Below are positions 31,055 to 42,223 of a stretch of DNA of 64,000 bases, piece after piece. A program made the position numbers and the translations under genes. The notes under the pieces were generated by a model that was not told where the DNA came from, searched no databases, and saw nothing but the letters and a program-made list of their open reading frames with translations. The stretch is taken from contig NW_020194589.1 of the NCBI RefSeq assembly GCF_002865645.1, positions 2,641,750-2,705,749 on the forward strand, in the 5' to 3' direction. Position 1 is the first letter of the stretch. Each line of letters opens with the position of its first letter. This DNA comes from Hyaloscypha bicolor E (taxonomy: Eukaryota > Ascomycota > Leotiomycetes > Helotiales > Hyaloscyphaceae).

Positions 31055-32685
31055 ATGTTGTGCTCAAGTAAGTATTTCCATTCGATCTCCCGACAGTCAC
31101 AGTCCGGTACTGACCGCGTACAGTATCCGGCGAAGCTCCACAGCATCCAGTCGCTTCCTCGAAGAGTGGTAAGAAAGGCACCAGCGCTCTCTACTCAATG
31201 CAAGACTGACTTGTGGTAGGCAATGTCTATGAGAAGCGCTTGATCGAAACTTATATCGCAGAGAACCATAAGGACCCTGTGAACGGAGAAGAGTTGGAGA
31301 TTACAGACCTCATCGATCTCAAGTCCTCGAGAATAGTCGCTCCTCGACCACCGACTCTCACATCCATTCCCTCTCTCCTCTCGACCTTCCAAAACGAATG
31401 GGATGCCTTAGCTCTCGAGTCTTTCAACCTGCGGCAACAGTTGCAGCAAACTCGGCAGGAATTGGCTACGGCGTTGTATCAGCATGATGCCGCAGTTAGA
31501 GTCATCGCCCGTCTGACGAGGGAGCGCGACGAGGCTAGAGATGCGTTATCAAAAGTGACGATTAATGCTGGTGGCGCGAGCAATGGGGATGCCATGCAAA
31601 TTGATAGTCAAGGCCTTCCAGACGAGTTGGCAGCGAAGGTGGATGCCACTCAAGAAAAGTATGAGTCCAAGGTCCACGCCAAAGACAGCAGAATGCTAAT
31701 TATTAATAGACTTTCCAAGAGCCGCCGAAAGCGGCCAGTGCCAAAAGAATGGGCTGACGCGGAGCTCATTGAGAAATTTGGCGTTGCGACTACTTCCAAA
31801 GCTTTATATCCTGGAGCAAAATCTCTTGCTGTGGACGAGGCTGGCCAATTAGTTGTCTTTGGTGGAAATGATGGTGTTGCTGGAATCTTTTCTATCCCTG
31901 AAAACAAGGTGGTGGAATCATTCAAGGCTGGTGCTGCTGTGACAGATTCGGTATGGTTTGGCAACCAACCAGTTGTTTCTACTGCTTCAGGGGCGGTAAG
32001 GGTCTTTGGGGACAGCGAGATTTCATTCGCATCACATGCAGGGAGTGCAAACGGCTTGGCGCTGCATCCAAGTGGTGATATTCTTGCTTCAGTCGGAGTC
32101 GACAAGAGCTTCGTTTTCTACGATTTACCGGGAGGTAAGGCTGTTACTCAGGTTTACAGCAATTCAGGTATGGGATCCCATGAAACTGTATTGGGAAATA
32201 TTAACAATAAATTCGCAGAACTCACCACTGCTGCATTCCATCCGGATGGGCATCTATTTGCAGCTGGAGGCACTGACGGGCAGATCAAGCTGTTCCATGT
32301 CAAGACAGGCGAAAATGCTGCAAACTTCGATCTGGAAGGCCCCGTACAGGATATTGCCTTCTCAGAAAATGGCATCTGGTTTGCAGGTGTTGCGAAAGGC
32401 TCCAACAGCGTGGTTATTTTCGACTTGCGAAAGGAGGGCAAGGCTGCGGAAGCCAAGGTGCTCGAAATTGGTGGACAGGTTGACAGCATCCGATGGGACT
32501 ACACCGGCCAGTATCTGGCAGCCTCCGGCCCCCGAGGCCTCACCATCTCACAGTATACCAAGACATCGAAGTCATGGTCAGACGTCATTAGCACCGCTGT
32601 TCCGGCTACTGCAGTTGCATGGGGACCAGAGGCAAAGACCTTGATCACGGTCAACGGTGATGGTGTTATAACAGTACTTGGATGA
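31055..32685 (+). CDS. PRP19: PRP19, U-box ubiquitin ligase / splicing factor
   Basis: Core of the NineTeen complex that activates the spliceosome, and a U-box E3 ligase. Exons are 31055-31067, 31124-31168, 31220-31658, 31710-32167 and 32219-32685, 473 residues. The U-box is built from three exons: MLCSISGEAPQHPV, then VYEKRLIETYIAENHKDPV and GEELEITDLIDLK. The coiled-coil tetramerisation segment follows (ALESFNLRQQLQQTRQELA), then the linker RRKRPVPKEWA and a seven-bladed WD40 region with VVFGGNDGVAGIF, HPSGDILASVGVDKSF and HPDGHLFAAGGTDGQIK. The first coding exon is only 13 nt. Splice phases are consistent throughout and the length matches the family. Confidence 0.95.
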
Positions 32686-33520
32686 AGATGGGATTTTATG
32701 GAGTTTGGACTTTGACATTCTGGCTTCTGACAAAAGCAAATCTGGACAGTCTCTCTTGCATGTAATTCTAGAAAGCAAGCAGGACAGGAGTGAGAGGTGA
32801 TGCACTGGGAAAATGAATGAAACTGTTGCACGTGAATGCTCGGATCCTGAACCAGGCAGTAATGTGTGAATGGGATGTGGATTGACTCAAGTAATGGGCG
32901 ACTCAGCGGGAGGCGAAGATGCCTCGTCCTGCCTATGGTGCTGAAAGAAATTCGGGGTAAACAATAGTTCGTAATTTGCGGTTCTGCGACGCTTGTTCCT
33001 TCTATTTTTGATCGCCGCTACAGGGATTTTTGGAGCTTTGCGCCTGCTGTCCGCGGCCCTTGCGAAATTGTGTTTTGAGCCTTTGCTTCTTCTTGCCGCC
33101 TCCTGAACCCATAAATTACTAATTTGGAATCCCTTCGTCCTTCAAACTAGGCAAGCAGGTAGCAGTCGACCCATCGCATCTCGAAGGCGCTCAGTCGGAT
33201 TTAAGCAGTGCGGCGACATCCTAGCGAAGGCCGCTAGGACCTCTGATCTCACACGCTCGGGAACCACATCCTTTTCAACGTCAACACAACACCAGATTCG
33301 CCATCCGCCCATTGCGGCTGCACCACGAGCTGAACCACCAGCATTCATACACACCTCCGGTACCTTCTCGATGCCAGCGAGAGACCTTGAATTCTACATA
33401 CGAATGTGATGGATATATGGTCACCAGAGTCCCAGCGCCACAAAGTAGGACCCCACCCACGATTCCGAGCTTTTGGCCCGATCTAACGTGATTACTCGAC
33501 CACAGAGATCTTTCACCGAA
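32686..33520. other. Intergenic between PRP19 and the RING/SIM gene
   Basis: No gene seen. The minus-strand frame at 33354-33142 has no supporting feature. Confidence 0.5.
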
Positions 33521-34673
33521 ATGTCACATCCAGCAACACTCTCACCCTCTCCTATGAATTTTGGAGATCCCTCTACTTCGAATTTCTTCTCCCACCGGTA
33601 CTCCAGAGCACCTTCTAACGAAAACCTCGCCTCCGTCCTCGATAGGCGCCGCACTTCCCATCCCCACAACCAACATTTACAAAGAGCTTCGGAAGAGATG
33701 CCAGCGCGTTCCCACTCTCAGCAGCGGCCACGCCTCGAGCACCGGGCCTCCCAGACCATTATTGATCTCACGGACGAGCCCGAGGAACTACCGTTACCTA
33801 GTCGGAACGATGAGGAACGGAGCCGATCCCAAAGACCACCACAGCTTGGGAGAAGTGATGCAGTCAGTCTCGGGGACTTCATTGATTTGACGGACGACAA
33901 TGGCGAACCTGATATCATAATTATGGGAGGACGTCAACTGCCTCTTCCTCGCCCGAGTGCTGCTCGGCCTGTTCCACCCGCTAGACGAGACGATTCACCC
34001 TCACTTTTTGTGCCCTTGCCACCTCAACCGATCAACAGAGTCTTTCCCACTCATCGTCACGGAGTTGTCATTGGAGTCAGTGGAAGAGTGGAAAGGCGCG
34101 GTCGAATTCCTGCGGAAGCTGAATATCACATTGCGGCACGAATGGGTCAAGAAATCATGGACCATATACAGGCATTCCACGACGAACAGGTTATGCCAGG
34201 GCTCATGAATTATCAACACCACGCTTTTGTGGACCGAAAACCACAGCATGTTGCACCTCCAGCCGCGAAGGAAGGATTTACACGTTCCCCAGAAGAGAGC
34301 CAAACGATTATTTGCCCCAGTTGCGAGGAGGAATTGATACACAGAAAGGACGAAGAGCCTATTGTAAAAAAGGGTGGCAAGGCGCCATCGAGGAAGGATA
34401 GGGAAGAGCACCCGTTCTGGGTCGTGAAGGAATGTGGTCACGTAGGTCATTCCCCCTGGATATCGTCACCCTCGTACTGATTATTTCTAGGTATACTGTA
34501 ATAGTTGCTTCCAAAACCGAGCCCAATCAGGCAAATACGGCGCTGTTTCCTTCCGCGCAAGTTCGAAGCCACCAACCAGCAGCAAAAGCAAAACTACTAA
34601 GCTTCTTTGTTCCGTTGATGATTGTGAGAGCGATATTAGGAATAAGGACAAATGGGTCGGTGTTTTCTTGTGA
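33521..34673 (+). CDS. RING-finger protein with SUMO-interacting-like motifs (possible SUMO-targeted ubiquitin ligase)
   Basis: Exons are 33521-34441 and 34491-34673, 367 residues. The 49-nt intron interrupts the RING and has donor GTAGGT. Two SIM-like elements occur near residues 80-130: TIIDLTDE and DFIDLTDD, the latter followed by PDIIIMGG. The C-terminal RING reads CPSC...CGHVYCNSC...CSVDDC, with the His and ligand pairs in the usual order. The order of hydrophobic-acidic SIMs followed by a C-terminal RING is that of SUMO-targeted ligases such as Slx8/RNF4, so that role is inferred. The C-terminus differs from those proteins in having a Ser/Lys-rich insertion inside the RING loop. ATG 33521 is the first in frame; the frame open from 33473 lacks an upstream ATG. 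Confidence 0.75.
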
Positions 34674-36460
34674 TGAGCCTCTGATGACATTGGCATCATC
34701 CTACCACAGAGTACATAAGTTGAAGCATAGCCGGTTGAGGGTTTTTCGCTGCATTTGCATAGCATGGAGTATGGGCAATATGGGATTGATCATTGACTGC
34801 TCTCGCTGATACAGGCGTTTGGGGGACTACTTTGATTGGGAGGACCAAGCCGCAAGATACCATTTGGGTTCCTTGTCTCCGGTTTAACATAAGAACAAAC
34901 GAAATAGCATCGAAATATGGCTCCGCATGACTTTCACGCTTGCTCTTTATTGACAAAGGCGTTTGCGGTCAAGGTACGTTTGCATTCTCAACGTTCTCGG
35001 GTTTCTCGCATTGCTTCTTTGTGATGCGGGCATTGCCCTCTGCCACCATCAAGATGATAGTGCTGAGCGGCCTGAGCAACGGGCCCAGCCTCCTAAGACT
35101 CCGGCTCCATTTTGATGGCTCCTGCGTGATTTATTGCTTCAACAGCTTTTCCACTAGCAGCTCCTTCATCTCGCTCGGAGTCGTTCCTCAGCAGAGTCGT
35201 TTGAAGCGTGATCTCCCACAAGTTCTCATGGAAAGGCAGCTATGACCGAAGAGCGACAGGCCGAATTCTATGCTCTTTCCGTCATCTGGTTACGAAACGT
35301 CTTCCGCCGGTGACCTTATTGCTGTATACCTCCCAAAATCTTCTAGGAGGAAGACGGCAGCGGTCGAAATGCGATCTACTTACTACATCCCATGTTCTCG
35401 CCCATGATTAAAAGCCGTGGGAGATTTTCTCGGTCCTCATCTTGCCACAATGCCAGGTTGAAGTTGTAAATTTGCTGCATTTGGTATCGTGCTTAGCTTC
35501 AATCCTCGAAATTCGTGAAGGCAAAGGAGCTTATTCTATCAATGTATATTGACAATCTGCTTCTCAAGAATAAGCCGTATGGGGGTTGAATCTTTTGAAG
35601 AAGAAACAACTCTATCCTTTTCCCCATAGTTAACCTCCTTTAACCCACGTTTCTAAGCCATTGTTTTGCCACATTTCGAATCTGGATCTGCAATTTTGCT
35701 GCAACCGATTTGGTGCTGGGCTGAAGATTGTGCTAAGTTTACAAGTTTCGTAAAGTTCGGAATCCTGGCACAATGGACTCTGTTTGGTGGGGAATTCTAT
35801 AGCTTCTGGAGATTATATTCAAGTTATCGTCGAGGGGGTTGACTCATTCGATATGTGGTAAGAGGACTTTACCGTGTTTTATTTTCAATATGAAAGCATG
35901 CAATTTGTTTTGGATTTCTCTTTAGGAAAATGCCTTTGTTACCGATTCGGAATTAGGAAATGGCAGCGGCGAGACATGCGAACGTCGTGACAGTGCTGCT
36001 GTGTGACGTCAACTTGATGCTGAATATTGGATGGCAAATGTATGTGCTTCTAACGTGTCGGGCGAGAATTGTACTTTATGGTTATAGCAAGACACGATTG
36101 GTACCGATTGATGCAAATGACTGTGTGTAAACAGATGAGTAGACTAAATGACAAGTAATGTTGAGTGCTTGGTAGCATTCTAGTCTGCAGGTCCACTTTA
36201 GCACCTAGAATTCTCGTTTGCCTTTACTCAATGCTGAACCTCAGACTTCAGGATTGCAAAGGCATACACTTGGTCAATTCACTAACTAGGTTAGCAAGGC
36301 TCCATTCTGCCCATCGCTCAAGTGTGTTCTCGTCGCTCGCCTTAAAGGCTTGACCTAGATCTCGCTTTAGACCTTGCAACCCAACACCACAACACTTGGC
36401 TAATGGCGGCAACGCGTGGTAAGATTGCACCCTAGTTGCCGTTGCATGAGCGCATAAAAG
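34674..36460. other. 1.8-kb gene-poor stretch
   Basis: Relatively AT-rich. The only frames are short, such as 36595-36248 on the minus strand, and show no family or splice support. No repeats or mobile-element ends were noticed. Confidence 0.5.
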
Positions 36461-38885
36461 ATGGATTCTTCTCCCTACCGACGTGTTGAGCTGCACTGGG
36501 CCTCCATGAGAGTAAGTCAATATTTTGTTCCAAGTTGACGATTGACCTGTTTCACTACAAGGCACAGCTTTGGGTAACGCGTCGGCTCCCATCATTTCCT
36601 GGTGTTCTCAGTGTGTATTTCAATTTGAGACATTGAAGCGTGTCACCATTGCCTTTCAGCGTGCATGCGCGTTTCTGGCATTGTTTTGTTGGTGACTGTC
36701 CAAAGCTGACGCTCATCAGGATCAACTCCAGAAAGCGAAGGAAGATCTTGAAGCCTCGATCAATAAGGAACTAGAAGCTTTCCAGGGGAAAGCAAAGACC
36801 GAACAAGATAATTTAAAATGCCAATCTACCGAACGTCAGAGGAGCATTCAAAGCGATCAGGACGGGAAACTTAAGGCTTTACAGGCTCGTCATGTCCAGG
36901 AGTTAGCTGACCTCAAAATCGAGACAGAGAAGAAGATTCAAGAAGCTAAGGCTGAGGCTCTCAAAGCCAAAATTCATTTGGACGAACGGGTTGGGGAGCA
37001 GGAGGCTTTGATGGAGCAGAAATTCAGACAGCGGAGGAAGGAACTGGAGGTGAAGGAGAAACAAGAGAAAGCAGAAGTCGGACGACTGGCTTTCTTCGAG
37101 GTCGAGAAGCAAGTCGAGTCATCACCTTTGCTCAAGGCAACAAATTTGTGGCTAAGCTTTCCACGACCGGTTGAGGCGACTCCAAGCCGATCAGAGGCCA
37201 GCGCTCCGCTGAATCGACCAGTCGTCAGTCCGATCACTCCTCGGGATGGTAGCCCTACGTGTGCTGCTACGAGTACTCCTCAGAATGCAACTACCGGACC
37301 CAATCCTGGAGTGGCCGGCTCTGAAAACGCTCTGATGGGTACTCCTCAGGGGGAACACTCTCGAGCTTCTTCGAAGATACCGACTGCTAAAAACAAAAAG
37401 CCGGCATCGAATACTCCGCCCAATGCAGTTCCTACCACTCCTCAGCAAGAAGCCGCTCAAACTTCGGCGAGAACACCGGCTGCGAGTGCTCCAAAGCCTG
37501 ATTCGGATGCCGCAGCTAATGCAACTCGTAGCAATTCTCACAAAGAACTCGCTCGAGCTCCTTCGAGGACACCAGCGCCAAGCACTGCAACGCCTGCACC
37601 AAAAGGGCCTTGCAAGTCACTTCTTAGCACCTCCACGACGGCTTCACAAAGCACACTATCCAAGACACAACGTCCGCCCCAAGCTAAGGCAGCTGCAACT
37701 CCTGAAGGTTGTTTGCAAGGAGCCGCTGATGAGGCTACTGTCCGCTTGCCACCAAGAACCCCAACGAAGACCTCCTCACGGCTCAAAAAACCTGACACGA
37801 TTAAGTCCGAAGGTAGTTTGAGCAGAGGCGTGGTACCACCAACCCTAGAGGGAGAGCGCCGGGCAATGTTGAGGACTCCGTCACAATCGCTTGGAGAAAA
37901 GCGCAAGAATGGCTCCCCACAAAACGGATATTCCTCCAAAGATCGCCCTGACGAGTTGGATTTTGATTTTGGCGATGGGAATGAGGGTGGTATGTCCGCG
38001 AAACTCCTTTCGGTCAAACGCGCAAGGACTTCCGACAACAAGTTCAGTTTGTCTCAAATGGAAAACGTGAAGGCATTGTCCCAGCCTCAGCTGGGCGATA
38101 GGTCGAAGATGTCTGAGATCACGACTGCACATCGGCAACCGCTTTCCCAGATGCCAGCTGGACGACGACAAACAGCCCCCCAGAACGCAGCACGACAACG
38201 ACCAACAATATCACGGAACATAGCAGGAGAGCGAAGCGCGGCATCCCCGACCCCACCTAGAAAACCACGACAGGGAGCCAGCCAGTCGCAAGCGCCGCAG
38301 TCAAGCTCGATGTCCCCAAGCCGTGACAACCGATATCTTACAACCACCACGAATAAAGTCGTCTCCACGCAGACAACATCTCCGTACACTTTGTCCCCTC
38401 TTCAACATGATGTCCCCTCCGATCGAGATGATCGAAACAACTTCGATCTCAACCGAGTCTGTTATCCAATGAAAGACGGCAAATTTTTCTCCTGGCCGAG
38501 CGAAGAGGATCACACCCCAACCCCACACTGGCTCCGTTTAGAGAAGGGAATGTACTGCCCTTATGTGGGCGGTAAAGTCGGTGGAGGCAAGGATTACGGT
38601 CCCTGCTTGATCAAGCCCACACGCATTGTCAAGCTCGACTACTGTATTGCAAAACGGCTTGTCAAGATTACACGCCCTTGGCTAAACGATCCCGAGGCGT
38701 ATGTTTTCTTTGGCTTTACCAATCAAGTAGAAGACTTTCTACAAAGCGTCAAAGATGGATGGCCGGACACTAAGATGGCGAAATTCAAAAGGTGAGTGCT
38801 GCCTTCCTGTCGATACACTTGAATTTTTTAGGTGGTTGTTTTTAACAATTCCTTTAGCTCTGAGATCCCGGACCTATTTCCGTAA
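36461..38885 (+). CDS. Coiled-coil, Ser/Thr/Pro-rich protein of unknown function
   Basis: The proposed model joins 36461-36511, 36720-38791 and 38858-38885, 716 residues. The first exon (MDSSPYRRVELHWASMR) is tentative: its GTAAGT donor and the CATCAG acceptor at 36719 are both phase 0, and the result runs straight into a coiled coil. The coiled coil spans about residues 18-140, with heptads such as LQKAKEDLEASINKELEAF and ALKAKIHLDERVGEQEAL. About 400 disordered residues follow, rich in T-P and S-x-T-P (SKIPTAK, RTPAPSTATPAP), which are likely phosphosites. The C-terminal 100 residues are ordered and Trp/Cys/Tyr-rich: FFSWPSEEDHTPTPHWLRL, MYCPYVGGKVGGGKDYG, AYVFFGFTNQVEDF. The last exon ends SEIPDLFP. 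I do not recognise the family. Confidence 0.7.
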
Positions 38886-39250
38886 AAGATCCAGCGCGTT
38901 TGCTAATATCCAATACCAACGGGAAAATGTACGATGTCACAGGCTGGTGTGATGAGCAAGACTCGAAGAATGACTTGCAAAGATTCGGGTATCAGTAAAT
39001 AACAGCGCAACGAAATAATGATTTTGTAAGAAGTATTGATCAGATATTGGAGAGCGCATTCGTAGTTAACGACTTCGGGTGTCGTACTCCTCAAGCTAGC
39101 CGACTTGTTAGGTTGTAGAATAGCATAACACTTGGAGGATCCCACCTCCAAATGCGTGACGTGCAAAGTCAAACGTACCAAGTGGTAATGAAGCAAGTAC
39201 GCAAAAGTAGTGGTATACCCCGCAGCTCGTGAAATCCTTTCATCTCTCCC
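38886..39250. other. Convergent intergenic region
   Basis: 3' ends of two genes meet here. Nothing else seen. Confidence 0.5.
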
Positions 39251-40248
39251 TCAGCGCTTTCTCCTGAAAACAACCCAGTGTTCCTCTTTCCCGCTTTCGA
39301 ATTCCGTCCCAATAACAGACTGTAGGCTCACTTCAAAACAATTCAACTCCCTGACTTGACACAAAGGTTCCATGAACCTCCTCTCTTCACGAACAGTCAT
39401 CTCTTGCTTGGGCCAAGCAATACGAACCCAGAGGAATTGCAGCGATTTCATACTCCCGATGATTCTCCACGTTCTTTCCCAGCGAGCGAGGTCGTTCTGA
39501 GGAGTTGCTTCATGGAAATAGAGGGAGAGGGGAAAGCGAAAGTCCAGTTGGAGCGAGATGAGGTTGTCGAACCGAGCTGGGACAAGGGCAGTGGAGAAGT
39601 AGATCAGAGTTTCCATACAGTCAAAGTCGAATATGTTAGACGAATACAGCACTCTGACTGCGTCGATATATCTGAAGATACCCCTTAGCAACTGGGTTTA
39701 GAAACATAAGAGCAGTAGATTTACATTTTCCGACATGACTGAAGAAGTGGAATTAGGCCTCCGTCACCTGGTCCAGTCTTGGCATGAATACCAGTCGGGA
39801 CCTTCAAGCCTCGACATTCATTCTCATTGCATTCTTCTTGGCGTCTTGGGATATTGGTTTTGCATACAATATGTCCAAGTTGGAATGAAGTCGTTCTCCT
39901 GACAATGTGGAACAGGTTGCGACCAAGAACTTCTTCATAGATCAGTAGCAGTAATTCCTCAGAAAGTTTGAACATCGGAGACTGAATTTGCTCATTGAGT
40001 TGGCTTGGTTGCAAAATGGCCCTTCCAGAAGGTGGAGGGGTGAGAGCACGCTCTCTCCGGTGAGTGGTGGGTTCTTGTACAGGTACGTAGTTAATGGATT
40101 CCCGTCGTTTGAGGTTTGCGTTACGGGCAATGGCATAACTGTCAAAAGATTTGAGCTCCCGACTGTGACCGGTCAAGGCGCCTAGGACCGCGAACGTGAT
40201 GATGCCCGGGAGCGACTTGGTATTGCGGTCGCGATCTGTTCGAGGCAT
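39251..40248 (-). CDS. DUF7730-type protein (F-box-like fungal family)
   Basis: Exons read 40248-39725 and 39671-39251, 314 residues, with a 53-nt intron (GTAAAT donor). The signature pair is an F-box-like start KLSEELLLLIYEEVLGRN followed by IPLLQSCRKI|YIDAVRVLYSSNIFDF across the junction. This is the pattern of the large DUF7730/2EXR-like protein family expanded in Pezizomycotina. The C-terminal part, with ARWERTWRIIGSMKSLQFLWV, also fits. The N-terminal 70 residues are basic and variable. ATG 40248 was chosen because the frame upstream lacks an ATG. Molecular function is unknown for the family; adaptor-like protein interaction is only a guess. The gene is divergent from the hydrolase at 40562. 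Confidence 0.8.
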
Positions 40249-40561
40249 GTTGAGATCTGGCGGGAGAAGTAGCTTGGAGCAGAGGAGACTTGTGTCCTCA
40301 CAGCAATAACTCGTATACAGTATCGCGGCTACTGCCTGAAGACATGATAGCAAATTTGTACTCGTATTTGTTGGCCTACCTTGGCTATTTAACACCTGCG
40401 AATTGGGTCATCGGACAGACGTTGTCCCGTCTCCAGGGGTCGTACCGCAGGAGCATCTGTCTCGAGGTGGGGCAGACCACCACAGGGCTGAGCACACGTT
40501 CTCCTCCGCATTCAACCTTCGAGAGACTCGAGCTCAACTCATCCCCCCGGAATGCGAAAGG
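40249..40561. promoter_or_regulatory. Bidirectional intergenic region, DUF7730 / hydrolase
   Basis: About 313 bp between divergent starts. No site identified. The hydrolase frame stays open upstream to 40403, but no ATG supports an extension. Confidence 0.4.
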
Positions 40562-41958
40562 ATGCGTAAGGTCCTGTTGCTGGTCTTCATCCACGGCTTC
40601 AAGGTACACTTCAAAGCTCTAATATCTCCCAGTGCCTGCTGACCAAAAAGGGTGGTGATACAACCTTTGGAACCTTTCCCGACCACATTACCGCCCTTGT
40701 CCAACATGCGCTTCCGAAACTGGACATTCGGTTCTTGGTGTATCCCGCTTTTGAGACCAGAGGGGCCTTGGAGGAATGCGTGAGCAGGTTTAGAGATTGG
40801 TAGGCTGCTACGTCAGATCACGAATGGGAAGAGGTTGATAATAGCAGGCTGCTGGAGAAAGTCATCGATATTGAAGTCCAAAATCATACTCCATCCCCCA
40901 CCGTCGAACCTTCTGTACGGGCTATTTTAGTGGGACATTCTGTAAGTCGTTCCGAAGAAAGATGCCATTGTCCCGGGCTGTCTTAGGAAACCGCCAGTGC
41001 TGACTTCATGATTTTACAGATGGGTGGCATCGTTGCAGCAGACACCTTACTCGCCCTTACGAATGACCTCCCCATCGATACCTCTGCTCCCGCCGACCTT
41101 AAAAAGCCAGAACTAAACTCCTTCATGTTTCCATATGTTCAAGGCGTCTTAGCATTTGACACACCTTACCTCGGAATCTCGCCTGGCGTTGTTGCACACG
41201 GAGCGGAAGAACATTACAATACAGCAACGAATGCGCTTACGCAGTTGAGCGGGCTTACAGGAGCAATCTGGGGAACTAAAGCCGCCGCAGATGCAGAGGG
41301 TTCCAAAGACAAGAAACCCTTAACAGCATTGCCTGCTCCACCTCCATCAGACGCCCCTATACCAATGTGGCAAAGATGGGGGAAGGTCGCGGCTATTGCT
41401 GGAGCTGGAGCTGCTGTGGTTGCTGCAGGAGGCGCAGCGTACCTGAAAAGGGAAGAGATCACATCAGGATGGTCTTGGGCAACGTCTCATCTCGAATTTG
41501 TGGGCTGTTTGATGAAGGGACCTGAGCTGCAGAAGAGAGTCGCTGGAATAGTGCGGCTGAACAAAGAGTTACATGTCGGATTCGGAAATCTCTACACCAG
41601 ATTGGGGAAGAAGGCTGTCAGCAAAGGGGATGGAAAGACTATGGTCGGGAGTGTTATTGGGAATCAAAGGACCTTTTGCAATCTGCCCAAGAAGGAGTCG
41701 AAGGAGTTTTGGCACGAAGCAATCAATGACGAGGCTGCAGATGAGGCTTGGGCACATATGTGTATGTTGCTTTTTTTTTTTTAAAAAAAAAAGGGAGTAT
41801 AACGCTAACTTTAAGCAGCTATGTTCTACCCGAAAGACAATCCAGGCTTCTATGCGATGTCCGAGGATGCCAAGAAACTCATAGTCCAGTGGGCCACCAA
41901 CGAATGGTCCGAGTCAAGTACTGGAGATACGAAGCTCCTGGTTGAGCACGAATTATAG
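40562..41958 (+). CDS. Alpha/beta-hydrolase, DUF676-like putative serine esterase
   Basis: Exons are 40562-40603, 40651-40799, 40848-40941, 41020-41761 and 41819-41958, 388 residues. The N-terminal strand VLLLVFIHGFK|GGDTTFG carries the oxyanion-type HGF element. The nucleophile elbow is GHS|MGG with Ser95, split by the third intron. A later strand, VQGVLAFDTPYLGI, is typical of DUF676-like lipases. A Gly/Ala-rich hydrophobic helix (VAAIAGAGAAVVAAGGAAYL) could be a membrane anchor. The C-terminus reads HMSMFYPKDNPGFYAM and EDAKKLIVQWA. The first acceptor is AAG, and the last intron contains a T12A10 tract. The substrate is unknown; lipid or ester hydrolysis is inferred. The Asp and His of the triad were not pinned down. 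Confidence 0.85.
41771..41792. repeat. Homopolymer palindrome T12A10 in an intron
   Basis: Twelve T followed directly by ten A, starting nine bases into the 57-nt fourth intron of the hydrolase gene, between donor and branch region. Confidence 0.9.
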
Positions 41959-42223
41959 AAGGGGACCAAACCCCTGAGCCTCTCTCGAGTTTAACCCGAA
42001 TCATGGCAAATATGGAGTTCTTTTAAGGGAGACATCAAGGCGTATTGGTGGCGGAGGCGCTCAGGAATCTTGGTATGTAGATTGCATTTGAGTCATGGTC
42101 TAGGATGGTCTAAAGCTTCCTATTCATTAGCATGTACACGTTCATACTGCCCCAAATGCAGCAGAATATCCTTCCCAAGACGCCATATCCTATATTTCAA
42201 ACCCGTGCCTTTCATGACTAAGT

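Noticed and set aside
36248..36595. 115-codon minus-strand frame
   Set aside because: No domain or homology signal that I can see; lies in the leader area of the coiled-coil gene.
40403..40561. N-terminal extension of the hydrolase
   Set aside because: Frame is open but lacks an ATG; the product starting at 40562 has the usual family N-terminus.
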